Assembly: GCA_043747295.1 (NCBI GenBank) | Contig: JAYTPK010000172.1 | Location: forward strand, 1-13,836 | From: JAAFIP01 sp043747295 | Lineage (GTDB): Bacteria > Pseudomonadota > Gammaproteobacteria > Burkholderiales > Burkholderiaceae_C | Reading direction: 5' to 3' | Length of the DNA: 13,836 nt | Part shown: positions 1 through 8,412 of the stretch, in pieces | How positions within the stretch are numbered: position 1 is the first letter of the stretch | Layout of the letters: each line of letters begins with the position of its first letter | The notes under the pieces: generated by a model | Seen by the model: the letters and a program-made list of their open reading frames with translations, nothing else | Database searches by the model: none | Told to the model about the DNA's origin: nothing | Made by a program: the position numbers and the translations under genes

Positions 1-72
1 TGGGCGATGCAAGTTTCGAACTTGCGACCCCTGCAGTGTGAATGCAGTGCTCTACCCCTGAGCTAATCGCCC
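1..72 (-). tRNA. tRNA-Val (anticodon CAC)
   Basis: Read on the minus strand, the sequence folds into a complete cloverleaf. The acceptor stem GGGCGAT pairs with ATCGCCC, the D arm is GCTC/GAGC, the anticodon stem CTGCA/TGCAG encloses loop TTCACAC, the variable loop is five bases, and the T arm is GCAAG-TTCGAAA-CTTGC. Loop positions 34-36 are CAC, which reads the valine codon GUG. The discriminator base A is the first base of the window, so whether a CCA end is encoded cannot be seen. It decodes GUG during translation. Confidence 0.96.
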
Positions 73-139
73 GAAGCCTTAAATTATACCTTGGAACAGC
101 GCGAATTGGCTAGTGAATGCAACAGCACAGTAGTACCTA

Positions 140-661
140 TTAAGTTGCAATAACTGTAGCTGGTGCTGGAAGAGTGAGTTGCGCTTGTTGCGCCACACGC
201 ACACAGTCTTTGATGTGTTGCTCGCCCAAATAGCGAATCGCTGCATACCCCACTACTGCTGACACAGCCTGCCCAGCAAGAGGCACAAATTTTGCAGCTT
301 GTACAGCAGTCAGGCGCACGCCAATCAGCTTGGCGGCTTTAAGAACTAAATCTTTGGTGATAAATTTACCCACCAGTACCGTACCAGTCATGGCGATGGC
401 TTTTTGTACCTTCTCGCGATGACTAGGGTCTAGGCGGTCAAGTTGCTCGGCGCTCAGCCCAAACTCTGCGTTGATCTGCGGTATCAGGCGCGACAGCAGT
501 GCCGCGTCAACAGCCCAGTCTAGGCCTGGCACGGGGATGGCGCTGGCAAAGCCCGCGACCAAGGCGCGCTTGTTGAGCATTTTGCGTGAACGCGCAATAG
601 CTGCTATGTAGGCGGGGTTACCGCCTGCCATATCGTTGGCTGCATCAGACATGCCGCGCAT
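140..661 (-). CDS. DUF697-like hypothetical protein
   Basis: This 173-residue protein resembles the DUF697 / YcjF-C-terminal type of membrane-associated domain; I recognise it only at that level. An N-terminal hydrophobic stretch contains AIPVPGLDWAVDAALL (about residues 41-56). A second at about residues 120-145 contains FVPLAGQAVSAVVGYAAIRYLG, and the helix between them is amphipathic. The two matching IPVPG/FVPLAG segments, each followed by a hydrophobic helix, are typical of this family, which is often found beside GTPases, although no GTPase is present here. The function is unknown. ATG at 661 has no good ribosome-binding site; a second ATG at 652 (residue 4) is equally possible. The gene lies 23 bases downstream of the GlsB-like gene on the same strand, so the two may be co-transcribed. 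Confidence 0.75.
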   Translation of the reverse strand: MRGMSDAANDMAGGNPAYIAAIARSRKMLNKRALVAGFASAIPVPGLDWAVDAALLSRLIPQINAEFGLSAEQLDRLDPSHREKVQKAIAMTGTVLVGKFITKDLVLKAAKLIGVRLTAVQAAKFVPLAGQAVSAVVGYAAIRYLGEQHIKDCVRVAQQAQLTLPAPATVIAT

Positions 662-684
662 CCAAATAAATTTTAAAGTGTGTG

Positions 685-969
685 TTAAGCCGCAGGGCCA
701 GAGCCGTCAGAGCCGCCAGCAGTTTTGCTTTTGACAAAACCGTAAATCACTAGCAAAACGATAGCGCCTACTACTGACGCAATGAAGCCTGCAGCAGCGC
801 CTTGCTTGTACCACCCCATCGATTGACCTACAAAGTTAGCCAGGAAAGAGCCACCTACACCCAAAACCGCAGTCATGATCCAGCCCAACTTATCGTCGCC
901 GGGTTTTACTGCGCGGGCAATCAAGCCAGCGATTAAGCCAATAAAAATAGTGCCTAAAATTGAAAACAT
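685..969 (-). CDS. GlsB/YeaQ/YmgE family small membrane protein
   Basis: This 94-residue, very hydrophobic protein has three predicted membrane segments: SILGTIFIGLIAGLIARAV at the start, a middle Gly-rich segment with GWIMTAVLGVGGSFLANFVG, and FIASVVGAIVLLVIYGFV near the end. The pattern GLIAGLIAR...GD...G...T..LG..G..LG/A..VG matches the transglycosylase-associated (GlsB/YeaQ/YmgE) family. These are general-stress inner-membrane proteins of unclear biochemical role. I chose ATG at 969 rather than the upstream in-frame TTG at 981 because TTGGAGAAAAGT precedes the ATG. Its GGAG lies 8 bases upstream and is a good Shine-Dalgarno sequence that the TTG start would bury inside the coding region. 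The tail is polar and Gly/Ser-rich. Confidence 0.9.
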   Translation of the reverse strand: MFSILGTIFIGLIAGLIARAVKPGDDKLGWIMTAVLGVGGSFLANFVGQSMGWYKQGAAAGFIASVVGAIVLLVIYGFVKSKTAGGSDGSGPAA

Positions 970-1070
970 ACTTTTCTCCAAACAGTTTTTAAAAACGATA
1001 GATTACTGCGGCTGCAGTGCCTACACTTTACACTGAGTTTGGACCCTCACTTTGGGCTCTTTATGGAGGC

Positions 1071-3062
1071 CTAAGCCTGTGCTTCCAATGTCTCGCCCAT
1101 ACTCAGCCATTGCTCTTCTGTTTGCGCTAATTCTGTATCGACAGTTTTTAAACGTTTAGCGGCTTGAGCCAGGTCTGCGGCTGGCAGATTTTGCGACAGC
1201 TGAGCATGCAGAGTGCTTTGCTCGGCTTGTAGTTTGGCGATCAAGCCTTCAGCTTCAGATTGCTTTTTTTTGAGGTTTTGTAGAGCCGCTTTAGACAGCG
1301 CAGGTGTGGCTAAGCTCACCACTGGCTGTGCCGCTGGCGCTGTGGCTGCTGTCGGTATTGCAGCTACAGCCACTGGGGCCGCTTGCATGGCTGCAGCATC
1401 ACTCTTAGCTAGCTCACGCAGGCGCTTAGATTCGTCTAGCAAATAGCGCTGGTAGTCGTCCAGGTCACCATCAAACGGCGCCACCACGCCACGGCCTACT
1501 AGCCAGAACTCGTCGCACACGGCGCGCAGCAATGCGCGGTCGTGGCTCACCAGCATGACCGTGCCTTCAAACTCATTAAGCGCCATGGACAGCGCTTCGC
1601 GTGTGGTCAGGTCTAAGTGGTTGGTAGGTTCGTCTAGCAGCAGCAGGTTAGGGCGCTGCCACACCATCATGCACAGCACCAGGCGGGCTTTTTCGCCGCC
1701 GCTCATGGTGCCTACGGCTTGCTTGACCATATCGCCGTTAAAGTTGAATGCGCCTAAAAAGCCGCGTAAATCCTGCTCTTTGCCCGACTCGCCCGCAAAG
1801 CCTGCCGCAGCGTGCTCTTTAGCCAGCCTAATCATGTGCTCTAGTGGCGTGTCTTGGGCGCGCAGCACGTCCAGCTCTTGCTGTGCAAAGTAGCCAATGC
1901 GCAAGCCTTTGCCTTCAGTGACGGTGCCCGACAAAATGTTCAAGTCGCGCGCAATAGTTTTCACCACGGTCGATTTACCTTGGCCGTTGGCACCCAAAAT
2001 ACCAATGCGCTGGCCTGCCAGCACTGACTTGTTGACACCACGCACAATGGTTTTAATACCTTCGTCGGTGTGGTAGCCAAAGCTGGCATCGGTAATGGCC
2101 AGCATGGGGTTAGGCAAGTTGGCAGGCTCTTTGAATTCAAAGTTAAAGTCCGCGCTGGCTAGCAGCGGGGCAATTTTTTCCATGCGGTCTAGCGCCTTCA
2201 CACGACTCTGGGCCTGCTTGGCTTTACTGGCCTTGGCTTTAAAGCGGTCGATAAATTTTTGCAAGTGTGCAATTTTGTCTTGCTGCTTGCTAAACGCCGC
2301 TTGCTGCAGCACCATTTGTTGCGACTTGAGCTCTTCAAACGCGCTGTAGTTACCGCCGTAGCGGTTAAGTTGGGCGTTGTCGATGTGCACCGTGGTGGTG
2401 GTGATTGCATCCAAAAACTCGCGGTCGTGGCTAATGACGATCATCGTGCCTTCGTAGCGCTTAAGCCACGCCTCTAGCCACACCAGTGCGTCTAGGTCCA
2501 AGTGGTTGGTGGGCTCGTCTAGCAGTAGTAGATCGCTAGGGCACATCAGCGCGCGGGCCAGTTGCAGGCGCATGCGCCAGCCGCCTGAGAAGCTGTTAAC
2601 CGCTTGCTCTAGCTCGTGGCTTTGAAAGCCCAGGCCCAAAATTAAAGCTTGTGCACGGGGTATTGCGTCATGGTCGCCTGCGTCGGCCAGGTCGGTGTAG
2701 GCGTGGGCTATGTCCATGCCTGCGTCCATATCGTCGGGGTCTAGCGCGTGGGCGGCTTCGGCTTTTTCTAGCTGCTGGCGCAACTCGTTTAAGCGGGTAT
2801 CGCCGCGCACCACATATTCGGTGGCGGTCTCATCCGTTTCGGGCATGTTCTGCTCGACTTGCGACATGCGCCACTGTGTGGGCATGTAGTAGTCGCCAGC
2901 GTCTTCATGCAGAGAGCCATTAAGTAGGCCAAACAATGTAGATTTGCCAGCACCATTGCGCCCGACTAAACCGAGTTTTTCTCCAGGGTTGATAGTCAGG
3001 TTAGCGTCGCCCAGCAGCACTTTGGCACTGCGGCGCAGGGTAATATTTTTCAGAGTAATCAT
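1071..3062 (-). CDS. yheS: ABC-F family ATPase, YheS type
   Basis: This soluble protein of 663 residues has two ABC ATPase domains and no membrane segments, as expected for the ABC-F translation factors that bind the ribosomal E site. Domain 1 has Walker A GRNGAGKST (34-42), signature SFSGGW (157-162), Walker B LLLLDEPTNHLDL (178-190) and the H-loop SHDRE (211-215). The linker at about 244-300 is Lys/Gln-rich and helical (the P-site tRNA interaction motif). Domain 2 has GANGQGKST (357-365), signature SGGEK (454-458), LLLLDEPTNHLDL (473-485) and SHDRA (506-510). An Ala-rich spacer leads to a C-terminal coiled coil at about 595-660. Overall order and many stretches match E. coli YheS rather than Uup or EttA. 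All catalytic residues are present. Its ATG start lies 73 bases beyond the kinase stop codon and has no clear Shine-Dalgarno sequence. Confidence 0.95.
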   Translation of the reverse strand: MITLKNITLRRSAKVLLGDANLTINPGEKLGLVGRNGAGKSTLFGLLNGSLHEDAGDYYMPTQWRMSQVEQNMPETDETATEYVVRGDTRLNELRQQLEKAEAAHALDPDDMDAGMDIAHAYTDLADAGDHDAIPRAQALILGLGFQSHELEQAVNSFSGGWRMRLQLARALMCPSDLLLLDEPTNHLDLDALVWLEAWLKRYEGTMIVISHDREFLDAITTTTVHIDNAQLNRYGGNYSAFEELKSQQMVLQQAAFSKQQDKIAHLQKFIDRFKAKASKAKQAQSRVKALDRMEKIAPLLASADFNFEFKEPANLPNPMLAITDASFGYHTDEGIKTIVRGVNKSVLAGQRIGILGANGQGKSTVVKTIARDLNILSGTVTEGKGLRIGYFAQQELDVLRAQDTPLEHMIRLAKEHAAAGFAGESGKEQDLRGFLGAFNFNGDMVKQAVGTMSGGEKARLVLCMMVWQRPNLLLLDEPTNHLDLTTREALSMALNEFEGTVMLVSHDRALLRAVCDEFWLVGRGVVAPFDGDLDDYQRYLLDESKRLRELAKSDAAAMQAAPVAVAAIPTAATAPAAQPVVSLATPALSKAALQNLKKKQSEAEGLIAKLQAEQSTLHAQLSQNLPAADLAQAAKRLKTVDTELAQTEEQWLSMGETLEAQA

Positions 3063-3135
3063 GTGGGGCTGAGCGGCTAGGGTGCCGGTCAGTCAAAAAA
3101 GACAAAAAGCAAAAGCGCAACCCTATATTATCGGG

Positions 3136-5304
3136 CTAGTTTTGTCCGCGCGCTTTATCTTGTCTGTCGCGCTGGTCTGCGCAATAAGGGTGGTTAAAAA
3201 ACGCAGGTTTGGCACACTGCTCATAAAGACAGGCGCCATAGCCGAACAATGTGCGGCCCTCACAGGCCTGTTGCGGGCCTGTAGCAACATTTTCTTTAGG
3301 GCGGCTGGGCGCCGTGCTTGTGGCACTATTATTTGCCGCGCTGGGGCTGCTGGCCGCTGGCTGGGCAGATGTTACAGGGGCGGGGGTAGTTGTGTTTCCT
3401 GAGTAAGTGTTAATTGGTGTGCTTACGCCAGCGTTGGCGCGGGCTTGTGCCTCGCGCTGTGCCTGCTTGGCTGCCGCTATTGCGCGTGCAGACGATGCAG
3501 CGGGCTTAGGTGGGGTGACGGTTAAGGTAGTTGTGCTGGGTAAACTGGTGGTGGTGATTGCTGATGGCTCAGAGCTGACGATGATCGGGCTAGCTACAGC
3601 GGGGGTACTAACTACCACTGCTTCAGACGCTACTGCCAACGTAGGATTAACAGAAGCCGTGCTGGTATTGTTACCTGCAGCTGAGGCACCAAGCATGGGT
3701 ATTCCGGCTTCTATTGACGACTCGGTAATGATCTTGTTGCTTGGCCGACTTTGCCATGCCCACCAAGCAGCAGCGCCTAAGGCTAGAACTACCAAGCCTG
3801 CGATCAAGCCGGTTTTTTTACGCGGTCTCGGGGCTGCTGCCTTAGTTGAGGCTGCCGCAGCTGTGGCCTGCGAGGCTTGTGGGACTTGTGGGGCTTGCGC
3901 TAGCAATGTTTCGCTGGCCAAAGATGCGGTGGTATCGGCTAAAGGCTGTGTATTGGCTAGCGCTGCAGCTGGGCGTGCCAACACGGTGAAGTCATCTGCC
4001 AGTGCTGGGATGGCAGCGATTTTGGCTGCGGTGGCAGTCTCAGCTGGGCGAATTTGTGGATTCGTCGCATCTGCATCTAAGCTGGATTTCCCCAGCCAAG
4101 AAACACCCAGTGTGTAGTCTGCCAAGGCCTGGGCTTCTGGTGTGGGCATAGCTGCGATAAATGTTTGGTCGTAGCTGTCTTTGCCTTGCTCGGCAAGCTC
4201 TTGGGCCATGCGCTTGAGGCGGCGCTTGGCTAAGTCTGCGTATACGCCTTCGGGAAAGCGCTTTAAAAAGCCCTCTAAATCCTCAATATCATCACTGTCT
4301 TTTACGTCTTTCCAGTACACGAGCTCTAGCTCTTGGGTAACGGTGCTGCCTGTACCCGTTGAAGTGCTGCTGGCTGTAGAGCCACTGCGCTCTAATGAAC
4401 CTGTGCCGTGTTGCTCAATAATTTTGTACGGGTTGGCTGATGGTGTAATGGTGGGGTCCGCCCGGCACGCTGCGGCCTGCAATGCTAAAGAAAAATCTTG
4501 TGCAGACGCAAATCGATGCGTTTTGTCTTTGGCCAACGCACGCGATACAACGGCGTCTAACGCGGTCGGCAGCATTTGGTTAATGCTGCTGGGTGCAGGC
4601 GGGTGCTGATTGGTGATTTGGTTGACGATAGAGAAATAACTGTCGCCATCAAATGGGCGGCGGTCTGTCAATAGTTGATACAACACAATGCCCGCCGAGA
4701 ACAAATCAGACAGTGCATCAACTGTTTTGCCCTCTACCTGCTCGGGCGACATGTACTTCAGCGTGCCCACCATGCCGCCTTGGGTGCGGGTGGCCTCGCC
4801 TGAGTCTTGAATGCGCGCTACGCCAAAGTCGGTTAATTTGACGCGGCCGTCGGCTTCTAGCAGCAAGTTAGCGGGCTTGATGTCGCGGTGAATGATTTTG
4901 CGTTGGTGTGCGTAGTCCAATGCCGCCAGCAGGTCACGCATCATGCGCACCGACTGCTCTAGCGAATAGCGTTGGCCAGAGTCCAGGTAATGCTTTAAGT
5001 CTTCGCCTTTGACAAACTCCATCACCAAAAACGGTGTGTCGCCATCGCGGTCAGAGTCGTATACGCTGACAATGTTGGGGTGCTGCAGGCGCGCGGCTGA
5101 GTGTGCCTCGGTGCGAAAACGCAGCTCGTATTCAATCGCCTCGTCTTTGGCCAGACTGTCGACACGCACGGTCTTAATAGCCACTTTGCGGTTCAGGTTA
5201 GGGTCGCGCGCTTCATACACCACGCCCATCGCGCCTTTGCCCAGTACGCGTACGATGTCGTAGCGACCCAGCTTTTTAACGGTATTGATGGCGCGATCAG
5301 GCAT
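3136..5304 (-). CDS. Transmembrane Ser/Thr protein kinase (PknB-like)
   Basis: This 722-residue Hanks-type kinase has every core motif: Gly loop GKGAMG (22-27), VAIK lysine K44, helix-C E66, catalytic loop HRDIKPAN (139-146) with D141, DFG (159-161), and SPE at 186-188 in place of APE. The kinase domain ends at about 280. Residues 328-370 (LVYWKDVKDSDDIEDLEGFL and onward) match a short helical motif also seen in caspase-like and kinase proteins of Proteobacteria. A low-complexity Ala/Ser/Thr region leads to one membrane helix at about 499-517 (GLIAGLVVLALGAAAWWAW) after a basic KK. The part beyond is predicted to lie outside the cytoplasmic membrane: a Thr/Ser/Pro-rich stalk and a compact C-terminus with C681, C692, C697 and C708. 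It should phosphorylate Ser/Thr on unknown targets. No partner phosphatase is seen in the window. The ATG at 5304 has only a weak ribosome-binding site. Confidence 0.94.
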   Translation of the reverse strand: MPDRAINTVKKLGRYDIVRVLGKGAMGVVYEARDPNLNRKVAIKTVRVDSLAKDEAIEYELRFRTEAHSAARLQHPNIVSVYDSDRDGDTPFLVMEFVKGEDLKHYLDSGQRYSLEQSVRMMRDLLAALDYAHQRKIIHRDIKPANLLLEADGRVKLTDFGVARIQDSGEATRTQGGMVGTLKYMSPEQVEGKTVDALSDLFSAGIVLYQLLTDRRPFDGDSYFSIVNQITNQHPPAPSSINQMLPTALDAVVSRALAKDKTHRFASAQDFSLALQAAACRADPTITPSANPYKIIEQHGTGSLERSGSTASSTSTGTGSTVTQELELVYWKDVKDSDDIEDLEGFLKRFPEGVYADLAKRRLKRMAQELAEQGKDSYDQTFIAAMPTPEAQALADYTLGVSWLGKSSLDADATNPQIRPAETATAAKIAAIPALADDFTVLARPAAALANTQPLADTTASLASETLLAQAPQVPQASQATAAAASTKAAAPRPRKKTGLIAGLVVLALGAAAWWAWQSRPSNKIITESSIEAGIPMLGASAAGNNTSTASVNPTLAVASEAVVVSTPAVASPIIVSSEPSAITTTSLPSTTTLTVTPPKPAASSARAIAAAKQAQREAQARANAGVSTPINTYSGNTTTPAPVTSAQPAASSPSAANNSATSTAPSRPKENVATGPQQACEGRTLFGYGACLYEQCAKPAFFNHPYCADQRDRQDKARGQN

Positions 5305-5443
5305 TAAATTTTCTATTGCTGATAATGTGTTTCAGCTTGTTTCCAACGTGTTGTATATTTTACATTTCGTGTTGTGTTGCAGACTAGACTGGCTTCCTCA
5401 TATGTGGCTTAAGTCACGCTATCACGATAGATTCATCGCAGCT

Positions 5444-6307
5444 TTACAGCACCATGCCAGCCTTTGTAATCAATAACACTTCATTTTCACCAGCCGATGT
5501 TTCCAGCCACACCGCCTCCACGCGCGGAAACGCTGCTTCAAAGTAGGCACGTTCGTTGCCAATTTCTAAAACCAGCACGCCTTGATCACTTAGCTTAGCG
5601 GGCAAATCACGCAGAAGCGGCCTAATAAAGTCCATGCCATCGCTGCCACCTGCCAGCGCTATATGCGGCTCGGTTAAGTATTCAGCAGGTAGCGCCGCCA
5701 TGCTGGCGCTGTTGACATATGGCGGGTTGCACAGCACCAAGTCATAAGGGCCTGCGCACTGGGCTAGGCCGTCTGACACGATGGTGCTTATGCGTGAGGC
5801 AAGCTGGTGTTTGTCAATGTTGATCTGCGCCACGGCCAATGCATCGGTGCTGATGTCTGCCGCCTGCACTGTCACGTCAGGGTAGGCCATGGCCGCCAGC
5901 ACGGCCAAGCTACCGTTGCCAGTGCAAAGGTCTAGTACGCGGTGACTTGACTCGGTCAGCCAAGGGTCGATGCTGCCATCGGCCAACAGCTCGGCAATAA
6001 AACTGCGCGGCACAATGGCCCGCTCGTCTACATAAAACGGCACGCCTTGCAGCCAAGCCTCTTTCGTAAGGTAGGCTGCGGGCTTGCGGGTATCGATGCG
6101 TGCTCTTAAAATCGTAGCTACTTGAGTAATAGATACTTGGACTACAGGCTGATTTGCCACTGAATCTAGGTCATCTAAAGGTAATTTAAGCGTCCACAGC
6201 ACTAACCAAGCCGCCTCGTCAAATGCGCTGGCTGTGCCGTGGCCGTAGCCCACGCCAGCGGCTTCTAGCTGGGCGGCGCTTTGTTCAATCAGCTCAATAA
6301 TCGTCAT
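5444..6307 (-). CDS. prmB: Ribosomal protein L3 N5-glutamine methyltransferase PrmB
   Basis: This SAM-dependent class I methyltransferase should methylate the side-chain amide of a Gln in ribosomal protein L3. In a protein of 287 residues, motif I is DLCTGNGSLAV (126-136), the acidic end of strand 2 is AADIS (149-153), and the substrate-binding NPPY signature lies in LCNPPYV (192-198). The N-terminal helical domain and the KPAAYLTKEAWLQGVPF stretch (75-91) are typical of the PrmB/HemK family, and YGHGT near residue 21 favours PrmB over PrmC. I placed the start at ATG 6307, since MTIIELIEQSA is where family members begin. The frame is open to an ATG at 6400, but those 31 extra residues look unlike the family and would use up most of the divergent promoter region shared with the hydratase gene. 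Confidence 0.93.
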   Translation of the reverse strand: MTIIELIEQSAAQLEAAGVGYGHGTASAFDEAAWLVLWTLKLPLDDLDSVANQPVVQVSITQVATILRARIDTRKPAAYLTKEAWLQGVPFYVDERAIVPRSFIAELLADGSIDPWLTESSHRVLDLCTGNGSLAVLAAMAYPDVTVQAADISTDALAVAQINIDKHQLASRISTIVSDGLAQCAGPYDLVLCNPPYVNSASMAALPAEYLTEPHIALAGGSDGMDFIRPLLRDLPAKLSDQGVLVLEIGNERAYFEAAFPRVEAVWLETSAGENEVLLITKAGMVL

Positions 6308-6424
6308 ATCCCAGATTGTACGGACGCTGGTTGCGAGCTTTGAAAAAAATTCATGCATTCGGTTGCACAAGTCAACACGCAATTTGCAACAATGTGACAA
6401 GATTGAGTTTTAAGGTAATTGACT

Positions 6425-7210
6425 ATGCATCCCGCTGATTTACTAGCCCACTACGACAGCGCACAGCTGTGGACTGCATTGACAAACCTAGACGTGCCCA
6501 CCGCCTACCAGCGCGCGCTGGCCGTGCGCTCACTGCGCACAGCGCGTGGCGAGGTGCCGCGTGGTTTTAAAATTGGTTTTACCAACCGCAGCATTTGGCC
6601 GCGCTACAACGTGGCTGCGCCAGTGTGGGGCACGATATACGACAGCACGGTAAGTTTTTGCGATGAGCAAGGCACCATCAAGCTGCAAGGCATCAGCCAG
6701 CCACGCATCGAGCCCGAAACCGTGTTTGGCCTGCGCGCTGCGCCGCCTGCCCACGCCACGCTAGACGATTTATTTAATTGCCTAGACTGGGTTGCCCCAG
6801 GCTTTGAAATTGTGCAGTCGCACCACATTGACTGGAAGTTTGCCGCAGCAGACGCAGTGGCTGACGGTGCGCTGCACGCCCGATTGTTAGTGGGCCAAAA
6901 AGTACCCGTGCTAAGCCTGGCCACCAACGCACAAGCCCTGTGCGCAGCGCTGGCCGCTGCCACCGTGCGCCTAAGCCAAGACGCAAAGGTAGTAGACAGC
7001 GGTGCAGGTGCTGCCGTGCTGGGCGACCCACTGCAAGCCCTGTTGCACTTCGCCCGTGAGCTAGCCCAGTGCCCTGGCGCGCCCAGCCTGCAGGCGGGTG
7101 ACGTGATTACTACGGGTACTTGGACTGATGCTTGGCCCGTGGTGGCTGGCCAAACTTGGGCGGCAGATTTTGACGCACCATTGGCGCGGCTAGAAGTGGC
7201 GTTTAGTTAA
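6425..7210 (+). CDS. 2-keto-4-pentenoate hydratase-like protein (FAH superfamily)
   Basis: This 261-residue protein has the fold signature of the MhpD/4-oxalocrotonate decarboxylase branch of the fumarylacetoacetate hydrolase superfamily. These enzymes hydrate or decarboxylate 2-oxo acids arising from meta-cleavage of aromatics, using a divalent metal. Visible elements are RGFKIGFTN at about residues 46-54 (with the conserved Lys), the metal-ligand motif RIEPE at about 94-98, and the late DVITTGT segment near the C-terminus. The true substrate cannot be told: no other meta-cleavage genes sit beside it, and stand-alone copies are common in Burkholderiales. ATG 6425 is preferred to the in-frame TTG at 6419, with AAGG about 9 bases upstream. 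It is transcribed divergently from prmB and converges on the dienelactone hydrolase gene. Confidence 0.87.
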   Translation: MHPADLLAHYDSAQLWTALTNLDVPTAYQRALAVRSLRTARGEVPRGFKIGFTNRSIWPRYNVAAPVWGTIYDSTVSFCDEQGTIKLQGISQPRIEPETVFGLRAAPPAHATLDDLFNCLDWVAPGFEIVQSHHIDWKFAAADAVADGALHARLLVGQKVPVLSLATNAQALCAALAAATVRLSQDAKVVDSGAGAAVLGDPLQALLHFARELAQCPGAPSLQAGDVITTGTWTDAWPVVAGQTWAADFDAPLARLEVAFS

Positions 7211-7220
7211 TCAAATAATC

Positions 7221-7280
7221 CCGTTCGCCCTGAGCTTGTCGAAGGGTTTGCGAAGGCTTCGACAAGCTCAGCCCGAACGG
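7221..7280. repeat. Long inverted repeat (dispersed REP-like element / bidirectional terminator)
   Basis: Left arm 7221-7244 (CCGTTCGCCCTGAGCTTGTC then GAAG) and right arm 7257-7280 are complementary at 22 of 24 positions. The only break is a CC against CC internal loop, and the hairpin loop is 12 bases. It sits between two convergent genes, 10 bases after the hydratase stop codon and 29 bases from the hydrolase stop. From general familiarity, sequences with the CTTCGACAAGCTCAG core are dispersed in many proteobacterial genomes. It could terminate transcription from both sides. I see no T-tract on either side, so REP-like repeat is the safer label. Confidence 0.85.
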
Positions 7281-7309
7281 ATTTGGGCTATGCGAACTGG
7301 GTACTGGAT

Positions 7310-8233
7310 CTAGCCCACCACGTGCTGCTTAAAAAACGCCATAGTGCGGTCCCACGCTAGCTTAGCTGCTGGCACATCAAAGCGCGGCGTGGTGTCGTTG
7401 TTAAACCCGTGTTGGGTGCCTGCATAAATGTGTGCTTCATGCTTCACACCCGCAGCTTTTAAAGCAGCCTCATACGCTGGCCAAGCTGCGTTAATGCGCT
7501 CGTCCACACCCGCAAAGTGAATTTGCAATGGCGACTTCACCTTAGCCGCATCGGCCACAGGCGGGTGGTTGCCATAAAACGGCACCGACGCTGCCAAATC
7601 AGGCAGGCGTGTAGCCAACATGTGGGCTATGCCGCCGCCGTAACAAAAACCCGTCACGCCTATCTTGCCGGTCGTATCAGTCCGCGCTTTCAGCCAGCCC
7701 ATGGCGGCTACAAAGTCTTCACGGGTTTTATTTTGGTCTAGCTTGGCAAACGCCTCGCGTGCTTTGTCTTCGTCACCAGGGTAGCCGCCCAGCGGGGTGA
7801 GCGCATCGGGGGCAAACGCCATGTAGCCGTCTAGCGCAATGCGGCGGGTAATGTCTTCAATATGCGGGTTTAGGCCACGGTTTTCGTGCACTACCAAAAT
7901 GGTGGGCAGCTTGGTGGTGCCTGCGCTGGCAGGGCGGGCCAGGTAGCCCTTGACTGTGCCCGTGCCTTGCGGTGATTCAAAGCTCACGGTTTCAATCTTT
8001 AGCCGGTTGTCATCTTTAGGCACCACTTGGCCGCGCGCAAAGTCTGGGCTTAGCGCGGCCAGCAGGCCAGCGGCTGTAACACCTGCCTTGGCAAATTTTT
8101 CAGCCCCGCGTAAAAAACCGCGCCGGTCAATGCCGCCATGCACGTATGCGTCAAACAGCACGAGCAGTTCTTGGTCAAAGTCTTTTGCTGTGAGGCGTGG
8201 TGTAGATGCGGTAGTCATGGTGTTGTGTTCCAT
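7310..8233 (-). CDS. Dienelactone hydrolase family protein with Tat signal
   Basis: This alpha/beta hydrolase of 307 residues has the dienelactone hydrolase triad: nucleophile C197 in GFCYGGG (195-201), D244 in AGVDERIN and H275 in QHGFNN. E117 in HENRG corresponds to the glutamate that helps activate the cysteine. The family hydrolyses dienelactones in chloroaromatic ortho-cleavage and other cyclic or aryl esters; the substrate here is unknown. A twin-arginine motif DRRGFLRG (36-43) is followed by a hydrophobic stretch at about 50-62 (AGVTAAGLLAALS), suggesting folded export by Tat. The region before the Arg pair is unusually long and looks like the N-terminal extension seen in this subgroup. 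The start is ambiguous: ATG 8233 lacks a Shine-Dalgarno sequence, while ATG 8218 (residue 6) has GGA about 10 bases upstream. Confidence 0.9.
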   Translation of the reverse strand: MEHNTMTTASTPRLTAKDFDQELLVLFDAYVHGGIDRRGFLRGAEKFAKAGVTAAGLLAALSPDFARGQVVPKDDNRLKIETVSFESPQGTGTVKGYLARPASAGTTKLPTILVVHENRGLNPHIEDITRRIALDGYMAFAPDALTPLGGYPGDEDKAREAFAKLDQNKTREDFVAAMGWLKARTDTTGKIGVTGFCYGGGIAHMLATRLPDLAASVPFYGNHPPVADAAKVKSPLQIHFAGVDERINAAWPAYEAALKAAGVKHEAHIYAGTQHGFNNDTTPRFDVPAAKLAWDRTMAFFKQHVVG

Positions 8234-8364
8234 AAAAGGTTTAAAAAAGCCAAAACGCAGCTTATCGCCAAGCTAGGCCGATGGCAAGTAGCAAAAAGCA
8301 ATAAAACTGCGCCTACAAGCCTTACCATTACCCTACAGCGCTGTTTATAAAGTGCTAAATATTC

Positions 8365-8370
8365 TATAAT
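8365..8370 (+). promoter_or_regulatory. Possible -10 element for the aminotransferase gene
   Basis: A perfect TATAAT lies in a strongly AT-rich stretch (8356-8399), 42 bases upstream of the aminotransferase ATG. No convincing -35 hexamer is found 15-19 bases upstream, so the assignment rests on the -10 sequence and its position between the divergent hydrolase and aminotransferase genes. Confidence 0.35.
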
Positions 8371-8412
8371 TATTTAACATCTTATCTAATTTAATTTAAC
8401 TGAGACCGCACC

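Noticed and set aside
1..72. tRNA-Val as the attachment site of the accessory block
   Set aside because: The block lies more than 9 kb away, no integrase is present, and I found no copy of the tRNA 3' end near 9657 or 13766.
3407..4117. Long open frame opposite the kinase low-complexity region
   Set aside because: It is an Ala/Val-rich antisense shadow produced by the Ala/Ser/Thr-rich kinase linker. No recognisable domain or ribosome-binding site.
6308..6400. 31-residue extension of PrmB
   Set aside because: The family begins at MTIIELIEQSA. The extension does not resemble the family and would occupy the divergent promoter region.
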